NCBI GenBank assembly: GCA_021286855.1
Contig: JAJTBO010000006.1
Location: 102,860 to 166,859 of the forward strand
Direction: 5' to 3'
DNA: 64,000 nucleotides
Source of the DNA: Hyphomicrobiales bacterium
GTDB taxonomy: Bacteria; Pseudomonadota; Alphaproteobacteria; Rhizobiales; Ancalomicrobiaceae
Shown here: piece after piece, positions 9,524 through 19,697 of the stretch
How the letters are laid out: each line of letters begins with the position of its first letter
Numbering within the stretch: position 1 is the stretch's first letter
Translations under genes and position numbers: made by a program
The notes under the pieces: generated by a model
Database searches by the model: none
What the model saw: the letters and a program-made list of their open reading frames with translations, nothing else
What the model was told of the DNA's origin: nothing

Positions 9524-9991
9524 TCAGCTCGTGGCCGTCAACCGATCGAAGAACCCGCGCGCGCCGGCGGCGACTTCGTCCCAGGTCCGCTCGAAGCCTT
9601 CCGGGCCCCCGTAATAGGGATCGCCGACGCTCTCCCCTTCCCGGCCCTCGACGAAATCGAGCAGCAGAAAGAGCCGCGCCGTCGCGTCCTTCGGGGCGAG
9701 GCGCTCGAGATCGGCGAAGTTCTGGGCGTCCATCGCGACGATCGCCTCGAAGCGGCGGAAGTCGGCGGGCGCGACCTGCCGGGCGCGGAGTTCGTCGATC
9801 GAAACGCCGTGGCGGCGGGCGGTCGCCCGGGCGCGGGCGTCCGGCGGCTCGCCGACGTGCCAGGCGCCGGTTCCGGCGCTGTCGATGGTCGCCGCGAGCC
9901 CGCGCCGTTCGGCTTCGGCGCGAAAGGCGGCCTCGGCCAGCGGCGAGCGACAGATGTTGCCGAGGCAGACGAGGAGGACGGAGGGGGGCAT
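9524..9991 (-). CDS. low-molecular-weight protein tyrosine phosphatase
   Basis: 155-residue cytoplasmic phosphatase. The P-loop C9-L-G-N-I-C-R15-S is at the N-terminus and the general-acid motif DPYYGG is near residue 121, both in family positions. The Wzb/YwlE group is the closest description; the substrate (tyrosine or arginine phosphate) cannot be read from sequence. Separated by 18 bases from the RES toxin gene upstream on the same strand, so it may be read through from that operon. Confidence 0.93.
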   Translation of the reverse strand: MPPSVLLVCLGNICRSPLAEAAFRAEAERRGLAATIDSAGTGAWHVGEPPDARARATARRHGVSIDELRARQVAPADFRRFEAIVAMDAQNFADLERLAPKDATARLFLLLDFVEGREGESVGDPYYGGPEGFERTWDEVAAGARGFFDRLTATS

Positions 9992-10009
9992 GCCGATCTC
10001 CGATCGGGA

Positions 10010-10513
10010 TCAGAGTGGAGGATGGAGGCGGCCGTCGAGCGCGAAGGGCTCCTGCAGACGCAAGCGCCAGCGCCCCTCGGCGCGGTCGGGGTCGAAGACC
10101 AAGTTCCAGCCGTGCGGCGTCACGGTCGAGGGCAGCGCCACGAAGACGTTTTCAGACAGGAGCCGATCGCCGTGCTCGCGTTGCCCGAGGCTCGGCAGGC
10201 CGGGCCGCAGCCAGTTGGGATTGGGCAGGCTTTCCGGATCGACGACATGGACGTCGGCGAGATCGAGCACCTCGAAGGCGGTGAGGACATGCGGCACCGT
10301 GTCGAGGACGTGGAAGCCCTTGTGGACGGCGACCTCGAGGATCGCCGTCGCCGCGTCGAGCGAAGCGTAGACGGCGCGTCGGCCCTTCGAGTTCCAACGC
10401 CCGCCGGTCCGGCGCGCGCCCTCCCCCGAGGCGAAGGCGTCCGCGAAGTCGGCGCGGTCGAGCCGCCAGGCGAGGTGAGCGGTCCCGCCGAGGCCGAAGG
10501 GCCGGACGATCAC
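10010..10513 (-). CDS. RES-domain toxin of a type II toxin-antitoxin pair
   Basis: 167-residue RES-domain protein. Family members degrade NAD+ or transfer ADP-ribose and halt growth unless neutralised. Visible landmarks: an Arg-containing WRLDR segment near the start, GGRWNSKGRRAVYAS, the AILEVAVH helix with the conserved Glu, and the ALPSTVTPHGWNLVFDP segment near the C-terminus. Start is a GTG overlapping the antitoxin stop (GTGA); the frame stays open upstream only inside the antitoxin gene. Tight overlap with an upstream Xre/DUF2384 gene is the classic RES-Xre operon. Confidence 0.88.
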   Translation of the reverse strand: MIVRPFGLGGTAHLAWRLDRADFADAFASGEGARRTGGRWNSKGRRAVYASLDAATAILEVAVHKGFHVLDTVPHVLTAFEVLDLADVHVVDPESLPNPNWLRPGLPSLGQREHGDRLLSENVFVALPSTVTPHGWNLVFDPDRAEGRWRLRLQEPFALDGRLHPPL

Positions 10514-10980
10514 GGATAGACGCCGAGATCGAGTTGCTCGATGAGGTCGAAGACCAGTTCGGCGCCGGCCGGCGTCGCCAAGAGGTCGATCGGCCGACGC
10601 CCGTCGAGCGCCAAGGCCGGCCGATCGAGCCAATGCTCGGCCTCGTTCAGAGAGCCGAAGGCGGACATGGCGCGCGCCAGAATCTCGGCGAAGACCCAGG
10701 CGCGACCGCTCTGCTCCGGGCTCAACGGCCGCGACGGCGCATCCTTGCGGCGTTGGAAGGTGCGCAGGCTCATGCCGACCGCCTTCTCCAACCCCTCGGT
10801 CTTGTCGAGCACCTCGAGCCGGCCGATCAGATGCTGGAGGGCCGCGGCGGGCAGGCCGTCGAGAATGAGGTCGTGAGCGGCGAGCGGCGTGTCGAGCGGT
10901 CGATCGAGATTGTCCTCGCCGAAGAGATCTTCGACGGCGCGGATCACGCCGCCGGCGGACTGATTGGATTCGACCTTCAC
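10510..10980 (-). CDS. Xre/MbcA/ParS-type antitoxin
   Basis: 156-residue antitoxin partner of the RES toxin. An N-terminal Xre-like helix-turn-helix (about residues 45-95; EKAVGMSLRTFQRRK) precedes the C-terminal DUF2384 toxin-binding domain (FGSLNEAEHWLDRPALALDG and RRPIDLLATPAGAELVFDLI). Start taken at the GTG after a GAGGTG ribosome site; an upstream ATG in the same frame would run across the operator-like palindromes and is less likely. Expected to repress its own operon through the sites at 10993-11026. Confidence 0.87.
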   Translation of the reverse strand: MKVESNQSAGGVIRAVEDLFGEDNLDRPLDTPLAAHDLILDGLPAAALQHLIGRLEVLDKTEGLEKAVGMSLRTFQRRKDAPSRPLSPEQSGRAWVFAEILARAMSAFGSLNEAEHWLDRPALALDGRRPIDLLATPAGAELVFDLIEQLDLGVYP

Positions 10981-10992
10981 GACGCCACCTCG

Positions 10993-11026
10993 CGACACCT
11001 GTCGTCCTACAGACTGACACATGTCG
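10993..11026 (-). promoter_or_regulatory. two tandem operator-like palindromes of the RES-Xre operon
   Basis: Read on the coding strand, CGACATGTGTCA (11026-11015) and CGACAGGTGTCG (11004-10993) are two copies of CGACA-N2-TGTCG, the second perfect. They begin exactly 22 bp apart, about two helical turns, so two dimers would bind the same face. They lie 13-46 bases before the antitoxin start, where autorepression is expected. Confidence 0.65.
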
Positions 11027-11062
11027 CAGGGACGAACAAGAGCGGAGACGTCGCCCACGCCC

Positions 11063-11803
11063 TCAATAATCGACTTGCGTCAGATACAATCCCGCGCTCG
11101 GCGCGACCGCCCCGCACCGCGTCCGATCCGCTGCCTCGAGCGCCCCACGCAGGTCGTCGTCGGTCCATTTGCCTTCGGCGACGAGCTTGATCGAGCCGAC
11201 CATCGAACGAACCTGATTGTGCAGGAACGAGCGGGCCGAGGCGCGGATCTCGATCAGGTCGACGCCGACGCGGACCGCGTCGAGACGGTCGAGGGTCTTC
11301 AGCGGGCTCTTCGACTGGCAGTGCGCCGAGCGGAAGGTCGTGAAGTCGTGGTGGCCGACCAGGATCTTGGCGGCGCGGTCCATCGCTTCGACGTCGAGGC
11401 GGGTCGGCACGTGCCACGCCCGGTTCAGCTCGACCGCCAAGGGCGCGCGGCGGTCGATGATCCGGTAGAGATAGTGGCGGGCCTTGGCGGAGAAACGGCT
11501 GTCGAAGTCGGGCGCGACGATCTCGACCTCGATCGCCGCGACCGGCGCGGGCTTCAGGTGGAAGTTCAGCGCGTCGCGCAGCTTGTCGGCCGACCAGTCG
11601 CGGTCGAGATCGATGTGGATCACCTGACCGGTCGCGTGGACGCCGGTGTCGGTGCGGCCGGCGCCGCGCACCACGATCGGTCCGGCCTTCAGCTTGGCGA
11701 GAGCGTCCTCGAGCTCGGCCTGCACCGAGGGGCCGTTCGCCTGCCGCTGGAAGCCGACATAGGGCGTGCCGTCGTATTCGATGGTCAGCTTGAAGCGGGG
11801 CAT
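11063..11803 (-). CDS. truA: tRNA pseudouridine(38-40) synthase TruA
   Basis: 246-residue enzyme that isomerises uridines 38-40 of the tRNA anticodon arm. Catalytic D52 is in the GRTDTGVHA motif, and the [12 protein letters not shown] helix is near the C-terminus. The ATG overlaps the fmt stop (ATGA), so it is coupled to fmt; the longer frame upstream is fmt shadow. No peptide deformylase gene accompanies fmt here. Confidence 0.95.
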   Translation of the reverse strand: MPRFKLTIEYDGTPYVGFQRQANGPSVQAELEDALAKLKAGPIVVRGAGRTDTGVHATGQVIHIDLDRDWSADKLRDALNFHLKPAPVAAIEVEIVAPDFDSRFSAKARHYLYRIIDRRAPLAVELNRAWHVPTRLDVEAMDRAAKILVGHHDFTTFRSAHCQSKSPLKTLDRLDAVRVGVDLIEIRASARSFLHNQVRSMVGSIKLVAEGKWTDDDLRGALEAADRTRCGAVAPSAGLYLTQVDY

Positions 11804-12735
11804 CAGAGGAGCCGATCGCCGGGGGTGAGCTTCAGCGCGTCGAAGGCCTGACGGGCGGATTGCGGCTTCGCGCCGGCGCGCTGGACCTCGACGAGACGCA
11901 ACGCGCCCTCGCCGCAGGCGACGACGCCGTCGCGATCGAGGATCTCGCCGGGGACGCCGGATCCGTCGGCGCGGGTCGTGCGAAGCACCTTCAGCCGCTC
12001 CGTCTTCTCGCCGACCTTCACCTCGCACCACGCGCCGGGGAAGGGCGAGAGGCCGCGGGCGACGTCGTGGATCTCGGGCGCCGGCTTCGACCAGTCGATA
12101 CGGGCTTCGGCCTTGTCGATCTTCTTGGCGTAGGTGACGCCCGCTTCCGGCTGCGGCGTGACGGCGAAGGAGCCGTCCTCCAGGGCGGCGAGCGCCTTCG
12201 TCATCAGGCCTGCGCCGAGGTCGGCGAGGCGATCGTGCAGATCCTGTGTCGTCTCGTCGGGGCCGATCGGCGTCTCCGCGCTCATCGCGACAGGGCCGGT
12301 GTCGAGACCCTTCTCCATCTGCATCACCTCGACGGCGGTCGAGGCGTCGCCGGCCATGATCGCGCGTTGGATCGGGGCCGCGCCGCGCCAGCGCGGCAGT
12401 TTCGAGCCGTGCAGGTTGAGGCAGCCGAAGCGGGGGGCGGCGAGGATCGTCTCGGGCAGGAGGAGACCATAGGCGACCACCACGCCGACGTCCGCGCCGT
12501 GGGCCCGGAAGGCGGCGGCCGCGTCCTCGCCCTTCAACGAGAGCGGCGTGAAGACCGGCAGGCCGAGCGCCTCGGCGCGGCGGTGAACCGGCGAGGGGGT
12601 CAGCGCCATGCCGCGGCCGGCGGGGCGCGGCGGCTGGGAATAGACCGCGACGATCTCATGGCCGGCCGCATGGATCGCCTCCAGGGTCGGCACGGCGAAG
12701 TCGGGGGTTCCCATGAAGACGATCTTCAGCGGCAT
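11803..12735 (-). CDS. fmt: methionyl-tRNA formyltransferase
   Basis: 310-residue enzyme that formylates initiator Met-tRNA with 10-formyl-THF. N-terminal [19 protein letters not shown], the catalytic [18 protein letters not shown] segment (Asn-His-Asp type formyltransferase fold), and the C-terminal tRNA-binding domain beginning about residue 205. Length is normal. First gene of an fmt-truA operon. Confidence 0.96.
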   Translation of the reverse strand: MPLKIVFMGTPDFAVPTLEAIHAAGHEIVAVYSQPPRPAGRGMALTPSPVHRRAEALGLPVFTPLSLKGEDAAAAFRAHGADVGVVVAYGLLLPETILAAPRFGCLNLHGSKLPRWRGAAPIQRAIMAGDASTAVEVMQMEKGLDTGPVAMSAETPIGPDETTQDLHDRLADLGAGLMTKALAALEDGSFAVTPQPEAGVTYAKKIDKAEARIDWSKPAPEIHDVARGLSPFPGAWCEVKVGEKTERLKVLRTTRADGSGVPGEILDRDGVVACGEGALRLVEVQRAGAKPQSARQAFDALKLTPGDRLL

Positions 12736-12906
12736 GACGGATCCTTTCGCATCCGGCCGGAATGCCCCGGCCGGGCGCAGGAATCAAGCCGATCGGCGAT
12801 CGAACGTCGAGCGCGCGCCACGGGATCGGAATGTGCGGGACGTCGCGTCGGGTCGCCGGCGCGTTCTCCGGCCTTCGGGATGGAGGCCGGAACAGGTCGC
12901 GGGTCG

Positions 12907-13030
12907 GTGCGCGATGGTTCGAGACGAGCCTTCGGCTCTCCTCACCATGAGGCGCTTTTCATAGTCGCGACAAACATATGGGCCTCATGGTGAGAAACCG
13001 CCGCAGGCGGTGTCTCGAACCATCGCGCAC
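12907..13030. repeat. dispersed palindromic repeat, copy 3
   Basis: Outer 19-bp arms perfectly complementary (12907-12925 with 13012-13030, GTGCGCGATGGTTCGAGAC) and inner 13-bp arms perfectly complementary (12941-12953 with 12982-12994). Its AT-rich centre has the orientation of copy 1. It ends 19 bases past the FAH stop and is the only structure seen in the 313-base gap before fmt. Confidence 0.85.
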
Positions 13031-13048
13031 GATTTCCCTGCGCCCTCC

Positions 13049-13897
13049 TCAGACCGGCGCGACCACCGTCTGGGTCTGTTCGCCGAGACCTTCGACGCCG
13101 AGGCGCATCACCTGACCGGCCTTCAGGAAGATCGGCTCGGGCTTGATCCCCAGGCCGACGCCGGCCGGGGTGCCGGTGGTGATGACGTCGCCGGGCTGCA
13201 GGCTCATGAACTGCGAGACGTAGGAGACCAGTTCGGCGACGGGGAAGATCATCGTCTTCGTCGTGCCGTCCTGACGCATGACGCCGTCGACGGAGAGCCA
13301 GAGGCGCAACGCCTGCGGATCGGGCACTTCGTCGCGGGTGACGAGCCAGGGACCGATCGGACCGAAGCTGTCACAGCCCTTGCCCTTGTCCCAGGTGCCG
13401 CCGCGCTCGGCCTGAAAGGCGCGTTCGGAGACGTCGTTGACGACGCAGTACCCTGCGACGTGGTCGAGCGCCGCTTCCTGCGTCACGTAGCGGGCCTCCG
13501 TGCCGATGACGACGCCGAGTTCGACCTCCCAGTCGAGTTTGGTGCTCCCGCGCGGCGTCACCACGTCGTCGTTCGGGCCGGAGATGCAGCTCGTCGCCTT
13601 CATGAAGACGACCGGCTCCTTCGGGATCGCCATGCCGGCTTCCGCCGCGTGTTCGGAATAGTTGAGGCCGATCGCCACGAACTTGCCGACCGACCCGACG
13701 CAGGGGCCGAGACGCGCGCCGGCGGGGACGAGCGGCAGGCTCTCGGGATCGATCGCGGCGAGACGGGCGAGGGCCGCGGGCGCGAGCGCCGCGCCGGCGA
13801 CGTCGTCGACGACGTCGGTGAGATCGCGGATGCGGCCGGCGACGTCCAACAGGCCGGGTTTCTCGGCCCCCACCGGGCCGTGACGCAAGAGTTTCAT
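13049..13897 (-). CDS. fumarylacetoacetate hydrolase family protein
   Basis: 282-residue FAH-superfamily enzyme, a Mg-dependent C-C hydrolase or decarboxylase for 2-oxo acid intermediates. Seen: IGLNYSEHAAEAG, the metal-binding DWEVELGVVIG (E-x-E type), KGCDSFGPIGPWLVTRDE and the C-terminal PGDVITTGTPAGVGLGIKP. This is the pattern of the ureidoglycolate lyase-like/2-hydroxyhepta-2,4-diene-1,7-dioate isomerase group; the substrate cannot be assigned. No pathway neighbour is visible. Confidence 0.9.
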   Translation of the reverse strand: MKLLRHGPVGAEKPGLLDVAGRIRDLTDVVDDVAGAALAPAALARLAAIDPESLPLVPAGARLGPCVGSVGKFVAIGLNYSEHAAEAGMAIPKEPVVFMKATSCISGPNDDVVTPRGSTKLDWEVELGVVIGTEARYVTQEAALDHVAGYCVVNDVSERAFQAERGGTWDKGKGCDSFGPIGPWLVTRDEVPDPQALRLWLSVDGVMRQDGTTKTMIFPVAELVSYVSQFMSLQPGDVITTGTPAGVGLGIKPEPIFLKAGQVMRLGVEGLGEQTQTVVAPV

Positions 13898-14032
13898 CGG
13901 GCTCGTCTCCTCGGGATCGCCGGCTCACAACGACGCGGCGCGCCCGACAGAGATATCACCGCCCACCGAAGGACGCATCCTCGCGCGGGGCGGCCTCCCG
14001 TGTCGCCGCCCGGCGAACGATCGAGAATCTCG

Positions 14033-14069
14033 ATTGCTTTCACCTATCGAAAAAACAGAGACAATCTAT
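14033..14069 (+). promoter_or_regulatory. OxyR binding site upstream of ahpC
   Basis: ATTG-N7-CTAT-N7-ACAG-N7-CTAT, blocks at 14033, 14044, 14055 and 14066. The OxyR consensus ATAG-N7-CTAT-N7-ATAG-N7-CTAT is matched at 14 of 16 positions with exact spacing. It directly abuts the -35 box, the usual place for an OxyR-activated promoter. No oxyR gene is in the window; nothing else was recognised in the 366-base gap before ahpC. Confidence 0.75.
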
Positions 14070-14098
14070 TTGAACGATGCCGAACCGGGCGTTAGCCT
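14070..14098 (+). promoter_or_regulatory. ahpC promoter
   Basis: TTGAAC (14070-14075), 17-nt spacer, TAGCCT (14093-14098), immediately downstream of the OxyR site. The poor -10 fits an activator-dependent promoter. The leader RNA would be about 160 nt. Confidence 0.55.
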
Positions 14099-14263
14099 GC
14101 AACCACTCGGCGGCCCGAGACCGGGTCGGCGAGCCGGAAAACATGAGCCTCGAAACCGATCGCCGCGCCTCGCGCCGGAGACGGAGAGGGGTTCTGGCGG
14201 GGATCTTCCCCGCACGCAGATCGAGGCGCCGTCCCCGTCGGGCGGCCGAACAGGAGAGATGAA

Positions 14264-14827
14264 ATGTCCCTGATCAACACGGAAGTGAAGCCGTTCAAGG
14301 CCACCGTCTATCACAACGGCAAGTTCTCGGAGATCACCGAAGCCGATCTCAAGGGCAAGTGGTCGGTGGTGTTCTTCTACCCGGCCGACTTCACCTTCGT
14401 CTGCCCGACCGAGCTCGGCGACCTCGCCGACCTCTATCCGGAGTTCCAGAAGCTCGGCGTCGAGTGCTACTCGGTGTCGACCGACACGCACTTCGTGCAC
14501 AAGGCCTGGGCCGACGCCTCCGACACCATCAAGAAGATCCAGTACCCGATGGTCGGCGACCCGACCGGCCTGATCACGCGCAACTTCGACGTGATGATCG
14601 AGGAAGAAGGTCTGGCGCTGCGCGGCACCTTCGTGATCGATCCGGACGGCATCATCAAGGTCTGCGAGATCCACGATCTCGGCATCGGCCGCGACGCCGC
14701 CGAGCTCCTCCGCAAGGTAAAGGCGGCGCAGTACGTCGCCTCGCATCCGGGCGAGGTCTGCCCGGCCAAGTGGACGCCCGGCGCCGAGACGCTGAAGCCG
14801 TCGCTCGACCTCGTCGGCAAGATCTGA
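14264..14827 (+). CDS. ahpC: alkyl hydroperoxide reductase AhpC (typical 2-Cys peroxiredoxin)
   Basis: 187-residue cytoplasmic peroxidase reducing H2O2 and organic hydroperoxides. Peroxidatic C47 in [10 protein letters not shown] and resolving C166 in GEVCPAKW match the enterobacterial AhpC positions, as does overall length. A GGAGAG ribosome site precedes the ATG. It is first in an operon with ahpF, its dedicated reductase, behind an OxyR-like site. Confidence 0.97.
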   Translation: MSLINTEVKPFKATVYHNGKFSEITEADLKGKWSVVFFYPADFTFVCPTELGDLADLYPEFQKLGVECYSVSTDTHFVHKAWADASDTIKKIQYPMVGDPTGLITRNFDVMIEEEGLALRGTFVIDPDGIIKVCEIHDLGIGRDAAELLRKVKAAQYVASHPGEVCPAKWTPGAETLKPSLDLVGKI

Positions 14828-14842
14828 TCGCTCGCGATCCCC

Positions 14843-14866
14843 GTCCGGAGCCCTCGGGCTCCGGAC
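14843..14866 (+). terminator. intercistronic hairpin between ahpC and ahpF
   Basis: 10-bp perfect stem (GTCCGGAGCC at 14843-14852 with 14857-14866) closed by a CTCG loop, with no T tract. It could act as a partial terminator or protect the ahpC 3' end, giving more AhpC than AhpF. Confidence 0.45.
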
Positions 14867-14987
14867 GCCCCCTTCGGCTTCACGCCGCCGCCCCTCCCCC
14901 GCACATCGATGGCGACGACGAGCCGTCGGGATCCCGTCCCGACGTCCCTTCCTTGCGATCGAAATTCGAACCCTTCGGAGAAACGCC

Positions 14988-16541
14988 ATGCTCGACGCCG
15001 GCATCAAGGCCCAGCTGACCGCCTATCTCGAACGCCTGCAGCGGCCGATCGAACTCGTCGGCTCGCTCGGCGACGACGCGAACTCCGCTCAGATGCGCGA
15101 GCTCCTCGCCGACATCGGCGCCTGCTCGGCCAAGGTCTCGGTCAAGTATGACGGCGCCGACGCGCGCAAGCCGTCGTTCTCGGTCGGCATTCCCGGCGAG
15201 GCCCCGCGCATCCGCTTCGCCGGCCTGCCGATGGGCCACGAGTTCACCTCGCTCGTCCTCGCCCTCCTCCAGACCGGCGGCCATCCGCCCAAGGAGGATC
15301 CGAAGACGCTGGAGGCGGCGAAGGGGCTCGCCGGTCCGCTCGACTTCGTCACCTACGTGTCGCTGACCTGCCAGAACTGCCCGGACGTCGTCCAGGCGCT
15401 GAACCTGATGGCGGCGATCAACCCGAACGTCACGCACACGATGGTCGACGGCTCGATGTTCCAGCAGGAAGTCGAGGCGAAGAAGATCATGGCGGTGCCG
15501 ACCGTCGAGCTTGCCGGCGCGACCTTCGGCCAGGGCCGGATGAGCCTCGACGAGATCGTCGCCAAGCTCGACACCGGCGCGGCGGATCGCGCGGCGGCGG
15601 AGATCGCGAAGAAGGACGTCTTCGACGTCCTCGTCGTCGGCGGCGGTCCGGCCGGCGCGGCGGCGGCGATCTACGCGGCGCGCAAGGGCATCCGCACCGG
15701 CGTCGTCGCCGAGCGTTTCGGCGGGCAGGTGCTCGACACGATGGAGATCGCCAACTTCGTCTCGGTGCCGCACACCGAGGGACCGAAGCTCGCCGCCGCG
15801 CTCGAAGCGCATGTCGGCGACTACGACGTCGACGTGATGAAGCTGCAGAAGGCGGCCGCGCTGGTTCCGGCGAGCGGCCCCGGTGAACCGATCACGGTGA
15901 AGCTCGCCTCCGGCGCGGATCTCAAGGCCAAGTCGGTGATCCTGTCGACCGGCGCGCGCTGGCGCGAGATGGGCGTTCCCGGCGAGGCCGACTACAAGGC
16001 CAAGGGCGTCTGCTTCTGCCCGCACTGCGACGGGCCGCTGTTCAAGGGCAAGCGCGTCGCGGTGATCGGCGGCGGCAACTCCGGCGTCGAGGCGGCGATC
16101 GATCTCGCCGGAATCGTGGCGCACGTCACGCTGATCGAATTCGACGGCAAACTGCGCGCCGACGAGGTGTTGCAGAAGAAGCTGCGCTCGCTCGCCAACG
16201 TCACCATCCACGTCTCGGCCAAGACCACCTCGGTCGTCGGCGACGGCGAGAAGGTGACCGGCCTGACCTGGGAGGACCGCGTCTCCGGCGAGACGCACGA
16301 TCTGCCGCTCGAGGGCATCTTCGTGCAGATCGGCCTCCTGCCGAACTCGGAGTGGCTCGACGGCACGGTGCGGCTCTCCAACCGCAAGGAGATCGAGATC
16401 GACGCGCGCGGCCAGACCTCGGTGCCGGGCGTCTTCGCCGCCGGCGACGTCACCACGGTTCCCTATAAGCAGATCATCATCTCGATGGGCGCGGGCGCGA
16501 CCGCGGCGCTCTCCGCCTTCGATCACCTGATCCGCAGCTGA
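14988..16541 (+). CDS. ahpF: alkyl hydroperoxide reductase subunit F
   Basis: 517-residue NAD(P)H-dependent flavoprotein that reduces AhpC. Its N-terminal double thioredoxin-fold domain carries C128-x-x-C131 (TCQNCPDV); the FAD site is [10 protein letters not shown] near residue 213, the NAD site [10 protein letters not shown], the flavin-linked disulfide C344-P-H-C347, and the C-terminal FAD motif [14 protein letters not shown]. All positions are within one or a few residues of the E. coli protein. Confidence 0.97.
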   Translation: MLDAGIKAQLTAYLERLQRPIELVGSLGDDANSAQMRELLADIGACSAKVSVKYDGADARKPSFSVGIPGEAPRIRFAGLPMGHEFTSLVLALLQTGGHPPKEDPKTLEAAKGLAGPLDFVTYVSLTCQNCPDVVQALNLMAAINPNVTHTMVDGSMFQQEVEAKKIMAVPTVELAGATFGQGRMSLDEIVAKLDTGAADRAAAEIAKKDVFDVLVVGGGPAGAAAAIYAARKGIRTGVVAERFGGQVLDTMEIANFVSVPHTEGPKLAAALEAHVGDYDVDVMKLQKAAALVPASGPGEPITVKLASGADLKAKSVILSTGARWREMGVPGEADYKAKGVCFCPHCDGPLFKGKRVAVIGGGNSGVEAAIDLAGIVAHVTLIEFDGKLRADEVLQKKLRSLANVTIHVSAKTTSVVGDGEKVTGLTWEDRVSGETHDLPLEGIFVQIGLLPNSEWLDGTVRLSNRKEIEIDARGQTSVPGVFAAGDVTTVPYKQIIISMGAGATAALSAFDHLIRS

Positions 16542-16572
16542 GGCGAGCTCTCGAGCCGACGAAGGAAATGCG

Positions 16573-16597
16573 AAAGGGGCCGCCAGGCCCCTTTTTC
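16573..16597 (+). terminator. intrinsic terminator of ahpCF
   Basis: AGGGGCC-GCCA-GGCCCCT stem-loop (16575-16592) followed by T residues, with A residues before the stem that pair with the T tract. It is 33 bases after the ahpF stop. Confidence 0.85.
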
Positions 16598-16728
16598 GCG
16601 TTCATCGATCGCTCACCGAGAGGCGCGACTACGACGCTCTACGACTGTCGCGAAAGGGCGTTTCGTGGCAGGATGATACCGTCACCGGACGCAGAGACGG
16701 GGCGCCCGGAGCCAGAGGAGGTCGCGGC

Positions 16729-18339
<1,611 letters not shown>

Positions 18340-18469
18340 GGAGAGCGGAGCAGGCTGCTGCGACTTCGTCAGCATGCGGACAAATCGGCGCGGCGGTGGC
18401 GAGAGCGGTCGCGGCGCGGCGGAAATGCGGCTATCACGGGACGTACGACCCGTTCCCACGAAAGATCCG

Positions 18470-19696
18470 ATGACCGCGCCGCACCGCCCCGACTTGCCGC
18501 CCGCCGCCCGCCCGACGGCGAACGGCGCATCGCCGACGATCACCCATCTCGCCGCCGGCCTGCTCGGCATGCTGCCGTTTTCGACCGACGTCTATCTGAC
18601 GGCGATGCCGGATCTCGGCCGCGATTTCGGCGTCGGGGTGGCGGGCGTTCAGAAGACGATGCTCGCCTTCACGCTCGGCTTCGCGCTCGCCCATCTGGTG
18701 ATCGGACGGCTCGCCGACCGGCATGGCCGGCGGCCGGTGACGCTGATCGGGATCGCGCTGTTCCTGATCGGCTCGATCGCGGCGGTGGCCGCGCCGTCGC
18801 TCGAGCTGCTGATCGCGGCGCGGCTCGTCCAGGGCGCGGCGGCGGCGACGGGGCCGATCGTAGCGCGCACGCTGATCCGCGACACGGTGCCGCCGGAGCT
18901 CGGCGGACGGGCGCTGGCCAAGGTCGGCGCGTTGTTCGGCATCGCCCCGCTCCTCGCCCCGCCGATCGGCGCGCTCGTCTCCGATCACGCCGGGTGGCGC
19001 GGGGCGCTGGCGACGCTGGTGATCTACGGCGCGGTGTTGCTGGTGGTGTTGGCGGCGCGGCTGCCGGAGACGCGGCCGCCGCACGTCCACGGCGCGGATC
19101 GGATTTCGATCCTCAAGGCGCTCGCTCATTTCGTCCGCACCCGCGCCTTCGTGGTCGGCGCGTTGGCGCTCTTCTGCGGCTACGGCGTGCTGTTCGCCTG
19201 GCTCACCACCTCGGCCTTCCTGATGGTGAAGACGCTGGGCATCGCCAAGTTTCATGCCTCGCTGGTCTATACGGCGGGGTCGGCCGGGTTCATCGGCGGC
19301 AATTGGCTCGCCATGCGGCTCGCCCGCACCCACTCGCCGCGCCACGTGCTGCGCGCCGCCGGCGGGTTGATGATCGTCGGCACGCTGGCGCCGCTGGCGG
19401 TCGTCGCCGGCGGCTACGCGACGTCGTGGCCGGTCCTGTTGGTCGCTCTGCTGCCGTTCTATCTCGGTTGGGGCCTCGCCCAGCCGATGGCGACCGCGAT
19501 CGCGATGCGGCCGTTCCCGGAAGCGGCGGGACAGGCTTCGGCCTGGCTCGGCATCGCCCAGCAACTCGGCGGCATCGGCTTCGCGCTCGCCGCCACCGCC
19601 TTCGGCGCGGGCACGGCGACGCTCGGCGTGATGGTCGCGGCCGCGCTCTTCTTCACCGCCGTGGTCTTCCTGCCGCCGCGCGAACCCGCCGCCTGA
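18470..19696 (+). CDS. MFS transporter, Bcr/CflA drug-efflux family
   Basis: 408-residue inner-membrane antiporter with 12 predicted hydrophobic segments. Hallmarks are STDVYLTAMPDLGRDF in the first helix, the loop GRLADRHGRRPV between helices 2 and 3, and the motif-C-like GIAPLLAPPIGALV. The start was placed at the ATG giving a short Pro/Ala-rich N-terminus; the upstream frame is arginine-rich. The stop is one base from the convergent GH3 stop. The substrate is unknown (bicyclomycin and chloramphenicol are precedents in the family). Confidence 0.9.
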   Translation: MTAPHRPDLPPAARPTANGASPTITHLAAGLLGMLPFSTDVYLTAMPDLGRDFGVGVAGVQKTMLAFTLGFALAHLVIGRLADRHGRRPVTLIGIALFLIGSIAAVAAPSLELLIAARLVQGAAAATGPIVARTLIRDTVPPELGGRALAKVGALFGIAPLLAPPIGALVSDHAGWRGALATLVIYGAVLLVVLAARLPETRPPHVHGADRISILKALAHFVRTRAFVVGALALFCGYGVLFAWLTTSAFLMVKTLGIAKFHASLVYTAGSAGFIGGNWLAMRLARTHSPRHVLRAAGGLMIVGTLAPLAVVAGGYATSWPVLLVALLPFYLGWGLAQPMATAIAMRPFPEAAGQASAWLGIAQQLGGIGFALAATAFGAGTATLGVMVAAALFFTAVVFLPPREPAA

Positions 19697-19697
19697 G

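Noticed and set aside
11007..11058. Longer antitoxin beginning at an ATG at 11058
   Set aside because: It would translate across the two operator-like palindromes and lacks a good ribosome site; the GTG at 10980 has GAGGTG at proper distance.
12713..12993. Short plus-strand frames in the gap between fmt and the FAH gene
   Set aside because: They run through the palindromic repeat and the antisense of fmt, without domains or ribosome sites.
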